DNA of 6,831 nt from an uncultured Alphaproteobacteria bacterium (GCA_913049615.1 CAJWZI010000078.1:1-6831); one strand, 5' to 3'. Counted from the first letter of the stretch, positions 1 to 5,563 are shown. Numbers and translations: made by a program. The notes: generated by a model not told the origin, from the sequence alone.

Positions 1-221
1 AACTCCCACGCCCTTTCTTTGGCCTGACCTTTCTCTGCCTGAACGTCGGCGTCCGTAGCGCCTTGGCTATTGGATTGGTTCGCCGTTTTGACTTCCTTGA
101 CGATGACATCGATCAATTCTCCCACTGGGCTGGCCGGTGAGCCGTCTTCCAGACGGGCAACGGACTTAGCCAGCGCCCTGGCTATGTCCACTAATTCAAA
201 CTTGCGCCGAGCGCGTGCCAC
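1..221 (-). CDS. Possible partial hypothetical protein, N-terminal part, running off the left edge
   Basis: Read on the minus strand, a frame stays open from a GTG at 221-219, just after an in-frame TGA at 227-225, to the window edge (73 codons). The product is hydrophilic, rich in Ala, Lys, Glu and Arg. It begins VARARRKFELVD, and a helix-like stretch ending in VARLEDG is followed by a segment containing ELIDVIVKEVK. Codon use looks plausible, but there is no convincing Shine-Dalgarno before the GTG and I recognise no family. Its interior (109-71) is one copy of the 39-bp direct repeat found again at 1194-1232. The plus strand here also has a shorter open frame ending near 140, so the coding strand is not certain. 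It would be transcribed divergently from the dioxygenase gene. Confidence 0.3.
   Translation of the reverse strand, partial: MARARRKFELVDIARALAKSVARLEDGSPASPVGELIDVIVKEVKTANQSNSQGATDADVQAEKGQAKERAWE
71..109. repeat. 39-bp direct repeat, copy A
   Basis: This segment begins TGGATTGGTTCGCCGTTT and recurs in the same orientation at 1194-1232 with only two differences (T89 versus C1212, A106 versus G1229). The similarity stops sharply on both sides. The two copies bracket the dioxygenase gene, with about 1.1 kb between them. Copy A lies inside the possible minus-strand reading frame at the left edge. Confidence 0.85.
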
Positions 222-268
222 CGCTCATACTGAATCAACCTGACAATAGCGCGACGCAGGAGTGACCC

Positions 269-1171
269 ATGGCGCCCACCATCTCACCGCATGAAGGCTT
301 GACCCTTGGTGCGACGATAACCGATATCGATCTGAGCAACCTGGACGACGCGACTTGGCGTATCGTCGAGGACGCCTTCCATGAATACGCGGCGCTGGTC
401 TTTCCGGGACAGCATCTCAGCGACGCTGACCAGGTTGCCTTCGGAAAGCGCTTCGGCGAAATCGAAATCTTGCGCGAAGGTAAGGAAGGCGTGCAGATTT
501 CCAACAAAAATACTGACGGATCGGTCATGAAGCCGGACGAGTTCCGCTTCAAAGCCCTGCGCGGCAACGAGGGCTGGCATCTCGACAGCACCTATATGCC
601 GCTTGCAGCGAAGGCCGGTCTACTGTCTGCGCTGGTCGTGCCGCCGGAAGACGGCGAAACCGAATTGGCCGACATGCGGGCCGGCTACGACGTGCTGGAC
701 GAGGTTACCAAGGCACGGATCGCGGACCTGTCTGCCTATCACTCGCTCTACGCGTCACAGGCGAAGATCGGCTACAAGATTGAGACGGGATCGGGCTATG
801 GCTATCACGACAAGGGCGCGCCGCTGCGTCCTCTCGTCAAGATTCATCCGGTGACGGGCCGCAAAGTGCTCTGCATCGGTCGCCACACCTACCGTATCCC
901 CGGCATGGAAGATGACGAGGCCCTGAAACTGCTCGATAGCCTGGTCGAGCGCGCCGCGCAGCCACCGCGGGTCTATACCCACAACTGGGCCGTCGGCGAC
1001 CTGATCGTCTGGGACAATCGCTGTGTCATGCACCGCGCGCGACCGTATGACTTCAACAAACCGCGTGTTCTGCAGGCAACCCGCATCGCCGGCGATCCAG
1101 CTACCGAACTGGCGCCGACAGGCCGCGACGACCGGGCCAGCAACTTCAACCCTTCAGCGACGAACCGCTAG
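269..1171 (+). CDS. TfdA/TauD-family Fe(II)/2-oxoglutarate-dependent dioxygenase
   Basis: A 300-residue protein of the TauD/TfdA family, cytoplasmic enzymes that use Fe(II), O2 and 2-oxoglutarate to hydroxylate a small, usually anionic substrate. The metal ligands are visible: the HxD pair H104/D106 in GWHLDSTY, and distal H255 in WDNRCVMHRA. R266, eleven residues after H255, fits the 2-oxoglutarate-binding Arg (R266 in TauD). The segment from about 117 to 145 (VVPPEDGETELADMRAGYD) resembles the TfdA (2,4-D dioxygenase) branch more than taurine dioxygenase. The substrate-side Arg of TauD (R270) aligns with Ala270, so the substrate is unlikely to be taurine and is unknown. The ATG has AGGAG at 258-262, six bases upstream. 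The gene stands alone on the plus strand. A weak promoter candidate is TTGCGC (202-207) with CATACT (226-231), 18 bp apart. By eye its third positions are more GC-rich than those of the P450 operon. Confidence 0.9.
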   Translation: MAPTISPHEGLTLGATITDIDLSNLDDATWRIVEDAFHEYAALVFPGQHLSDADQVAFGKRFGEIEILREGKEGVQISNKNTDGSVMKPDEFRFKALRGNEGWHLDSTYMPLAAKAGLLSALVVPPEDGETELADMRAGYDVLDEVTKARIADLSAYHSLYASQAKIGYKIETGSGYGYHDKGAPLRPLVKIHPVTGRKVLCIGRHTYRIPGMEDDEALKLLDSLVERAAQPPRVYTHNWAVGDLIVWDNRCVMHRARPYDFNKPRVLQATRIAGDPATELAPTGRDDRASNFNPSATNR

Positions 1172-1193
1172 CGTGATGATTCTGAAGTTCGTC

Positions 1194-1232
1194 TGGATTG
1201 GTTCGCCGTTTCGACTTCCTTGACGATGGCAT
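1194..1232. repeat. 39-bp direct repeat, copy B
   Basis: Second copy of the repeat at 71-109, 37 of 39 bases identical, starting 22 bp after the dioxygenase stop codon. Read on the minus strand, both copies keep the same frame open (VKEV, then K or E, then TANQS), and in copy B this is followed by a short tail and a stop. Copy B may therefore be a remnant of the same reading frame that crosses copy A, or simply a duplicated non-coding segment. Confidence 0.85.
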
Positions 1233-1266
1233 GTCCATACTGCGGGTCATTGAACTTGTGCAGAAT

Positions 1267-1288
1267 GTGTCCCCAGTGTGTCCCCAGT
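1267..1288. repeat. Perfect 11-bp tandem repeat (GTGTCCCCAGT x2)
   Basis: GTGTCCCCAGT occurs twice back to back at 1267-1277 and 1278-1288, about 55 bp beyond the 3' end of the tRNA-Lys gene. Short tandem or spaced repeats beside the 3' end of a tRNA gene are typical of arm-type integrase binding sites in tRNA-integrated elements, but no integrase is visible here. The repeat itself is directly seen; the role is inferred. Confidence 0.8.
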
Positions 1289-1304
1289 AAAATAATGAAC
1301 CAAC

Positions 1305-1334
1305 AAAGGCCTAGCCATTTCTAGCTAAGCCTTT
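1305..1334 (-). terminator. Hairpin terminator for the tRNA-Lys gene
   Basis: On the minus strand, an 11-bp stem (AAAGGCTTAGC pairing with GCTAGGCCTTT, one G-U pair) closes an 8-base loop. It starts 8 bases after the tRNA CCA end. The following minus-strand bases are T-rich but broken (GTTGGTTCATTATTTT). Position and stem strength support a Rho-independent terminator; the imperfect T tract lowers certainty. Confidence 0.6.
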
Positions 1335-1342
1335 GAATTTAT

Positions 1343-1418
<76 letters not shown>

Positions 1419-1430
1419 CAACGTTCGGGC

Positions 1431-1459
1431 GGTATAGCAAAGCCGCCTTAGCCCCGCAA
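1431..1459 (-). promoter_or_regulatory. Promoter candidate for tRNA-Lys
   Basis: On the minus strand, TTGCGG (1459-1454) and TATACC (1436-1431) are spaced by exactly 17 bp, resembling sigma-70 -35 and -10 boxes. Initiation about 7 bases downstream of the -10 would leave only a short leader before the tRNA 5' end at 1418. The -35 box overlaps the last codons of the preceding MaoC-like gene. Confidence 0.5.
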
Positions 1460-1954
1460 GCCTTCATCCCGGCATTTGATCATGCGTAACGGTGTATAGA
1501 TCAACGCGACGGTGCCGTCGCTTTTGACCACCTTGTTTCGGGTCCGGACCAGGCCGCGGCCGGGGCGGGATTTGGACAGGCGTGCCTCGATCACCTCCAC
1601 TTCCACATGCAGAGTATCGCCGACGAAGAGAGGCGCCTCGACGCTCAATTCCATGCTCAGGAAGGCAAAACCCGTGTGCTGCATGGTGGATTGTACCAGC
1701 AACCCTTCGGCGAAGGTATAACCGAGGGCGCCGGGAGCCACTCGGCCCTTGATATCGGATTCGTTTTCGACGAAATCCATGTCAATGAACAGCACTTCTG
1801 TCATGCCGGTGGTGTTTATGAAATTGACGATGTCGGATTCTGTCACCGTGCGGCCAATAGTCTTGAATTTCCTGCCCACGCCCAAATCCTCATAGTAGAA
1901 ACCCAGTCCGACGGTTTCTAGATCGTTGTCTAGTCTGTTTTTAGGTTCGCTCAT
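1448..1954 (-). CDS. MaoC-like hotdog-fold protein (acyl dehydratase family, atypical active site)
   Basis: A 168-residue single hotdog domain of the MaoC/R-hydratase type. Recognisable parts are YYEDLGVGRKFKTIGRTVTESDI at about 20-42, the central-helix region GRVAPGALGYTFAEGLL (70-86), and a C-terminal sheet with GDTLHVEVEVIEAR (112-125). Family members hydrate or dehydrate acyl-CoA or acyl-ACP double bonds. The hydratase dyad normally found in GDxNPxHxD is absent: G50 is followed by Met51 where Asp is expected, and Phe56 replaces His, so hydratase activity is doubtful. I chose the ATG at 1954 because GAGGGA (1966-1961) sits just upstream; an in-frame TTG at 1981 has no ribosome-binding site. 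It follows the acyl-CoA dehydrogenase gene by 23 bp, probably in one transcript, so an acyl-CoA substrate is likely. Confidence 0.85.
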   Translation of the reverse strand: MSEPKNRLDNDLETVGLGFYYEDLGVGRKFKTIGRTVTESDIVNFINTTGMTEVLFIDMDFVENESDIKGRVAPGALGYTFAEGLLVQSTMQHTGFAFLSMELSVEAPLFVGDTLHVEVEVIEARLSKSRPGRGLVRTRNKVVKSDGTVALIYTPLRMIKCRDEGLRG

Positions 1955-1960
1955 GTCCGT

Positions 1961-1966
1961 TCCCTC
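1961..1966 (-). promoter_or_regulatory. Ribosome-binding site that decides the MaoC-like start
   Basis: GAGGGA on the minus strand ends six bases before the ATG at 1954-1952. It lies inside the reading frame that would be used from the TTG at 1981, so it favours the shorter 168-residue protein. Confidence 0.7.
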
Positions 1967-1977
1967 GTTACTTTGGG

Positions 1978-3135
1978 TCAATTGCGGCCAATAAGTTCAT
2001 TAGCGATTATGTTGCGTTGAATTTGATTGGTGCCCTCGACGATTTGCAACACTTTGGCATCCCGAAAATAGCGATTGATGGGGTAGTCGTTGGAGATGCC
2101 GGCAGCACCAAACAGTTGTACGGCATCCGTGGCCACAGACATTGCGGTGTCCGTTGCCTGGGCCTTGGCAATGGCGGCGGCCTGAGCCAGTTCCTTGCCC
2201 GAGATACCATCATCAACCATAGCTGCGGCGCGATAGACCAAACTTCGCGCCGCCTCGGTCTGGATCGCCATGTCGGCGATCATCCAGCGCACGCCCTGAA
2301 AATTGCTGACCTGCTGGCCAAAAGCCTCACGCTGGCGCACAAATTCGACAGCTAAGTCCATGGCCCCCTGGGCTAGGCCCACGCCCCGGGCGCCAATGAT
2401 GGGCCGGGATTGGTTGAACGCCTCCATGACGATCTTGAAGCCCAGGCGCTCGCGCCCAAGGCGGTTGTCCGAGGGAACAAAGGCATTGTCCAGGAATAGA
2501 GGACAAGAGGGTACGCCGCGAGCGCCCATCTTGTCTTCCGCCGGACCGATGGTAAAACCGGCAGTGTCCCGCTCCACAATAAATAGGTTCAGGGAGCCAC
2601 GTTTTCTAGGGTCGTTATTGTCAATAATCCTGGCGGCGACTAGGACGAAATCAGCAACTGAGGAATTTGTGCACCAGATCTTGGCGCCATTAAGGCGATA
2701 GCCTCCGTCCACAGGTTCGGCTCGGGTGCGAATGCCCGCCACATCGGATCCGCTTTGCGCTTCGGTCGTTGAAATGGCGCCGCGCAAGGTGCCATCAGCC
2801 AAGCCCGGGAGGTAGCGTGTCTTCTGTGCTTGGTTGCCACCGGCGAGAATGGCGCCGAAGGGTACCCACTGCACCACCAGTAGATACGCAGTGTTGTAAC
2901 AAACCCTGCACAATTCCTCTACCGCGACGCAAGCCGACAGCATGCTACCGGTGCCGCCGAATTCGGGTGGGAAGGGCAGGGTGAAAAGGCCTAGTTCACG
3001 CAACAGATCAAACATGTCCTGCGGGTAGATGCCGTCCCGATCAATGACGTTAGCCCGTGGAGCAACTTTGTCGGCGGCGACGCGGCGAATGGTGTCTTGC
3101 ACTTGACGCTGATCATCGGATAGGGAGAAAGACAC
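1978..3135 (-). CDS. Acyl-CoA dehydrogenase (short/branched-chain type)
   Basis: A full-length 385-residue flavoprotein of the acyl-CoA dehydrogenase family, which removes two hydrogens from the alpha-beta bond of an acyl-CoA and passes electrons to electron-transfer flavoprotein. Order of parts: N-terminal helical domain (about 1-115), the FAD/substrate signature ISTTEAQSGSD (121-131), the beta domain to about 225, then the C-terminal helices with QLFGAAGISNDYPINRYFRD (340-359). E367 in QIVEGTNQIQR is at the position of the catalytic Glu of short- and medium-chain enzymes. The start is GTG; an in-frame TGA lies close upstream and the N-terminus MSFSLSDDQR fits the family, but Shine-Dalgarno pairing is weak. 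It leads a two-gene unit with the MaoC-like gene. Chain-length preference cannot be read reliably. Confidence 0.93.
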   Translation of the reverse strand: MSFSLSDDQRQVQDTIRRVAADKVAPRANVIDRDGIYPQDMFDLLRELGLFTLPFPPEFGGTGSMLSACVAVEELCRVCYNTAYLLVVQWVPFGAILAGGNQAQKTRYLPGLADGTLRGAISTTEAQSGSDVAGIRTRAEPVDGGYRLNGAKIWCTNSSVADFVLVAARIIDNNDPRKRGSLNLFIVERDTAGFTIGPAEDKMGARGVPSCPLFLDNAFVPSDNRLGRERLGFKIVMEAFNQSRPIIGARGVGLAQGAMDLAVEFVRQREAFGQQVSNFQGVRWMIADMAIQTEAARSLVYRAAAMVDDGISGKELAQAAAIAKAQATDTAMSVATDAVQLFGAAGISNDYPINRYFRDAKVLQIVEGTNQIQRNIIANELIGRN

Positions 3136-3283
3136 GGTATGGCCAGCTCATTTTATCTCTTAGCGGAGGCAATGCTTCAGGCTACCATGCGGCAGAAAAT
3201 TGAACTAGGTAGAGTTGGTAACTGAGAAAAATCAACTGACCGAGTGATGTAGTCTAATTCCTAGTTTGAAGGGAGGTGCAGGG
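3136..3283. promoter_or_regulatory. Divergent intergenic region between acyl-CoA dehydrogenase and apaG
   Basis: This 148-bp AT-richer segment must hold promoters for both flanking genes. For the minus-strand gene, TAAAAT at 3155-3150 is a good -10 match; it would put the transcript start only some 8 bases before the GTG, which might explain the weak ribosome-binding site, but no good -35 is seen. Inverted repeats are present: AACTAGG (3203-3209) with CCTAGTT (3260-3266), and inside them AGTTG (3213-3217) with CAACT (3233-3237). These may be operator arms. No confident plus-strand promoter was found. Confidence 0.4.
3269..3278 (+). promoter_or_regulatory. Strong ribosome-binding site of apaG
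   Basis: AAGGGAGGTG is a near-ideal Shine-Dalgarno sequence ending five bases before the ATG at 3284. It fixes the start and rules out the in-frame TTG at 3266, which overlaps it. Confidence 0.85.
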
Positions 3284-3676
3284 ATGTATACCGCGACGAC
3301 GCGCAATATAACCGTAAGGGTGCAGCCGCAATTTCTTGCGGAACAATCTGATCCTGTGTCTGATCAATATGTTTGGCTTTACACCATTAAGATAGAAAAC
3401 GGCGGTACGGAGGCCGTGCAATTATTGAATAGGCATTGGATCATCACCAATGCGGTGGGGCATGTGGAGGAAGTCCAGGGCCCAGGCGTTATAGGTGAAC
3501 AGCCCGTGTTGCAGCCGGGTGATAGCTTTCAATATACTTCCGGCTGTCCGTTGCGCACGCCGTCTGGCATGATGGTCGGAACCTATGAAATGGTTGGACC
3601 TGGCGACGAGCGATTTGATATTGACATTCCGGCATTTTCTCTGGACAGCCCGCACCAGGCGCGTCAATTGAACTAG
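3284..3676 (+). CDS. apaG: ApaG domain protein
   Basis: A 130-residue protein, the normal size for ApaG. The sheet-forming start MYTATTRNITVRVQPQF, the family motif GPGVIGEQP (66-74), the following LQPGDSFQYTSGCPL (76-90) and TPSGMMVGTYEMV (92-104) identify it. ApaG has a fibronectin-III-like single domain. It was linked to cobalt resistance and magnesium efflux in Salmonella (CorD), but its biochemical role is unsettled; it is soluble with no membrane segment. It is the only plus-strand gene among minus-strand neighbours: divergent from the acyl-CoA dehydrogenase and convergent with the ABM-fold gene, whose stop codon overlaps its own. The ksgA/apaH neighbours known from enterobacteria are absent. 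Confidence 0.95.
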   Translation: MYTATTRNITVRVQPQFLAEQSDPVSDQYVWLYTIKIENGGTEAVQLLNRHWIITNAVGHVEEVQGPGVIGEQPVLQPGDSFQYTSGCPLRTPSGMMVGTYEMVGPGDERFDIDIPAFSLDSPHQARQLN

Positions 3677-4002
3677 ACTTTTGTTTGTTCCAAGATCGCC
3701 TCGAACCCTTCGAACCGGGGCGAGCCAAGGTAAATACTAGAGCCGGATCGGTCTTTTCTGGCAGCGCCGGCGTGGGCCTTGCGGAAGGCCTCAGATTTAG
3801 TCCAGGCCTCGAAATCGTCTCGGCTCTCCCAGATAGTATGAGAGGCATAGAGGGTATGATCTTCCGCCTCCGGTCCGCGCAGCAGGTGGAATTCCTTAAA
3901 TCCCGGCACCTCGTCCAAATGTGTTTTCCGGCTGGTCCAAATCGTCTCGAAATTCTGCTCTGAACCTTTGGCCACGCGAAAGCGGTTCATGGCGATGTAC
4001 AT
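3673..4002 (-). CDS. ABM-domain protein, IsdG/HmuQ-like putative haem-degrading monooxygenase
   Basis: A 109-residue single ferredoxin-like (ABM) domain, usually annotated antibiotic biosynthesis monooxygenase. It carries N6 (in MYIAMNRFRV), W67 (DFEAWTKS) and H77 (FRKAHAG), matching the Asn/Trp/His set essential in IsdG and IsdI, where the His binds haem iron. The wording HLDEVPGFKEFHLLRG and YASHTIWESRDDFEAW resembles rhizobial HmuQ-type enzymes. Such enzymes act as dimers and open the haem ring in the cytoplasm, releasing iron. The ATG lies six bases after the P450 stop codon, with little Shine-Dalgarno sequence, which points to translational coupling. It is the last gene of the operon, and its TAG overlaps the TAG of apaG on the other strand. 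A small-molecule monooxygenase role is the main alternative. Confidence 0.87.
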   Translation of the reverse strand: MYIAMNRFRVAKGSEQNFETIWTSRKTHLDEVPGFKEFHLLRGPEAEDHTLYASHTIWESRDDFEAWTKSEAFRKAHAGAARKDRSGSSIYLGSPRFEGFEAILEQTKV

Positions 4003-4008
4003 CCGGGT

Positions 4009-5232
4009 CTACCAGACTACGGGCAAGGTTGACAGGCCTCGCAAGGTAAAAGTCTTGCGCCAGTCTAGTTCATCGTTAGCTAGTCGGATGTTGGGCAGGC
4101 GCTTGATTAGGGTCGACAAGGCGATTTCTCCCTCCAAGCGCGCTAGGGGCGCACCCAGGCAATGGTGAATGCCGCCGCCAAAGGATGTGGGCTGTACATT
4201 CTGCCGGTCCACCCTGAAACCCTCCGGGTCGTCATATTGTTCGGGATCCCGGTTCGCTGCGCCCAGCAGGGTCAGGACCTGTTCGCCTTTGGGGATGGTG
4301 ATACCGTTAAATTCCACGTCCTCAAAAGCAACGCGGCCGGTCATCTGTACGGAGCTGTCGAACCGCAGCATTTCCTCCACGGCGCTGGGCACTAATGATG
4401 GATCAGCTTTCAGCTTTTCCCATTCCTCCGGGTTGGACAACAAGTGCAGCATGCCATTGCCCAGCATGTTGACCGTGGTTTCGTGTCCGGCACCGAACAG
4501 CAGTATAATGTTGCCGATCAGTTCGTCTTCACTTAATTTCTCACCGTCTTCGGCGGCGCTAAGGAGTTCCGAGGTAATGTCTTCGCCCGGTTCCTTGCGG
4601 CGGCGTTCAAACAGATCCCTGAAAAAGGCAACCTGGACCGCATGGCCCTCATTTACCTCTTTTAATTCTTCTGGCGTCATCGGCGTGGGGTCGATCAAGC
4701 GGCCAGAGACGCGGGAGCCGTCAAAGAACCAGTTGCGGTTTTCAACCGGGATACCCAGCATGTCACAAATCACGTGCACCGGCAGGGGATAGGCGAAGTC
4801 GGCTAGGAAATCCATTTTCCCATGGTCTTGCACCGCATCCAGGCTGTCGTCTACAAGTTGCTGAATGCGAGGGCGCAGATCTTTTAGGCGTCTGGGAGTG
4901 AAGGCACGGGCAACAAGCTTACGCAGGCGAGTATGATCGGGTGGGTCCATAACCAGCATCCAGTTCCGCATAGATGCATAGACTGGCTCGTTCCAGACTT
5001 CCCCACCGTATTGGTGCTCAATTCGTTCCACAAAGCATTTGCCAAAACGTTTGTCCCGCAAAATCGCTGTCACGTCGTCGTAGCGGGAGGCTACCCAGAA
5101 ACCCATTTCCGTCTTTAGAATGGGTGCGTTGGCACGCAACATTTGAAACGCGGGATAAGGGTTACGCAAAAAATCCGGGGATAAAAAATCAAAGCCCGGT
5201 GATCTTGCCGCCTCGACTGCTTGCTCGCTCAT
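4009..5232 (-). CDS. Cytochrome P450 (bacterial class I type)
   Basis: A complete 407-residue soluble P450 without a membrane anchor. Landmarks: MDPPDHTRLRKLVARAFTPR (95-114, C-helix region), the I-helix oxygen-activation motif AGHETT (248-253) with the E251/T252 pair, the K-helix ExxR (E287-R290), and the haem loop FGGGIHHCLG (351-360) with C358 as thiolate ligand. All essential residues are present. It should hydroxylate or otherwise oxidise an organic substrate using electrons from a ferredoxin and its reductase; neither is encoded in the window. AGAGAGGT lies about 7 bases before the ATG. It follows the biotin-carrier gene by 35 bp and precedes the haem-degrading-type gene by 6 bp. Family style is that of CYP107-like and related bacterial hydroxylases, but the subfamily and substrate are not assigned. 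Confidence 0.95.
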   Translation of the reverse strand: MSEQAVEAARSPGFDFLSPDFLRNPYPAFQMLRANAPILKTEMGFWVASRYDDVTAILRDKRFGKCFVERIEHQYGGEVWNEPVYASMRNWMLVMDPPDHTRLRKLVARAFTPRRLKDLRPRIQQLVDDSLDAVQDHGKMDFLADFAYPLPVHVICDMLGIPVENRNWFFDGSRVSGRLIDPTPMTPEELKEVNEGHAVQVAFFRDLFERRRKEPGEDITSELLSAAEDGEKLSEDELIGNIILLFGAGHETTVNMLGNGMLHLLSNPEEWEKLKADPSLVPSAVEEMLRFDSSVQMTGRVAFEDVEFNGITIPKGEQVLTLLGAANRDPEQYDDPEGFRVDRQNVQPTSFGGGIHHCLGAPLARLEGEIALSTLIKRLPNIRLANDELDWRKTFTLRGLSTLPVVW

Positions 5233-5262
5233 GCTTAGTCACCTCTCTGACGCAATTGGCTG

Positions 5263-5277
5263 GGAGGTTAACCCTCC
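5263..5277 (-). other. Small inverted repeat around the biotin-carrier stop codon
   Basis: GGAGG and CCTCC form a perfect 5-bp stem with a 5-base loop holding the TAA stop (5270-5268). It has no T tract, so it is unlikely to be a terminator; at most it may influence mRNA processing or P450 translation. Confidence 0.35.
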
Positions 5278-5489
5278 ATAATGGCGACGTCCTGTCCTTC
5301 TGTTATGGCGTCGCCTTCGGCAACCAAAATTTCCTTTAAGCTCCCTTCTCGGGGAGCTACTACGGGGATCTCCATCTTCATGGATTCCAGGACAATGATC
5401 GTGTCTTCTTCTTCTAGGCTGTCGCCAACGCTGGCCTCTATGGCCCACACTTTACCGGTAATTTCGGACTGTACTTTAATTTCTGCCAC
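5268..5489 (-). CDS. Small biotin/lipoyl-attachment carrier protein (BCCP-like)
   Basis: A 73-residue stand-alone biotinyl domain. The attachment motif ESMKME has K38 as the predicted biotinylated lysine, and the flanking repeats (SEITGKVWAIEASVGDSLEE, then VAPREGSLKEILVAEGDAI) form the two halves of the typical flattened beta barrel. The MKM motif points to biotin and not lipoate. Such proteins carry CO2 for acyl-CoA carboxylases, but no biotin carboxylase or carboxyltransferase subunit is in the window, so its partners are elsewhere or upstream. I chose the GTG at 5489 because GGAGG (5502-5498) is eight bases upstream and the domain begins exactly there. The longer frame reaching 5672 adds a domain-free stretch that overlaps the preceding gene. 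It lies 74 bp after the GST-fold gene and 35 bp before the P450. Confidence 0.88.
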   Translation of the reverse strand: MAEIKVQSEITGKVWAIEASVGDSLEEEDTIIVLESMKMEIPVVAPREGSLKEILVAEGDAITEGQDVAIMEG

Positions 5490-5497
5490 AATGGTTT

Positions 5498-5502
5498 CCT
5501 CC
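5498..5502 (-). promoter_or_regulatory. Ribosome-binding site that decides the biotin-carrier GTG start
   Basis: GGAGG on the minus strand is eight bases before the GTG at 5489-5487. No better initiation site exists at the start of the conserved domain. Confidence 0.7.
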
Positions 5503-5563
5503 AGAACAATAAACTGGCCCTTATCTAGCGGTCCCTGCAAGGCGGGGCAAGGATGCGTTATGG

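Noticed and set aside
1..140. Plus-strand open frame at the left edge containing LVRRFDFLDD
   Set aside because: Short, hydrophobic-biased, no start visible; not enough to claim a gene, though one repeat difference is synonymous in this frame.
235..591. 118-codon minus-strand open frame
   Set aside because: Shadow of the dioxygenase gene; no motif, and the opposite strand has a clear family match and ribosome-binding site.
1427..1447. GGCGG/CCGCC inverted repeat between the MaoC-like gene and tRNA as a terminator
   Set aside because: Only a 5-bp stem with a 10-base loop and no T tract; it overlaps the better-supported tRNA promoter.
1955..1981. TTG start of the MaoC-like gene overlapping the dehydrogenase stop
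   Set aside because: No ribosome-binding site; the internal ATG at 1954 has GAGGGA in front of it.
2303..2701. 132-codon plus-strand open frame
   Set aside because: Antisense to the acyl-CoA dehydrogenase; Arg/Pro-rich composition typical of a shadow frame.
3266..3283. TTG start for apaG
   Set aside because: It overlaps the Shine-Dalgarno sequence of the ATG at 3284, and ApaG proteins begin at this ATG.
4169..4792. 207-codon plus-strand open frame
   Set aside because: It is antisense to the P450 gene, Ser-rich and low in family-like features; the P450 frame has all conserved motifs.
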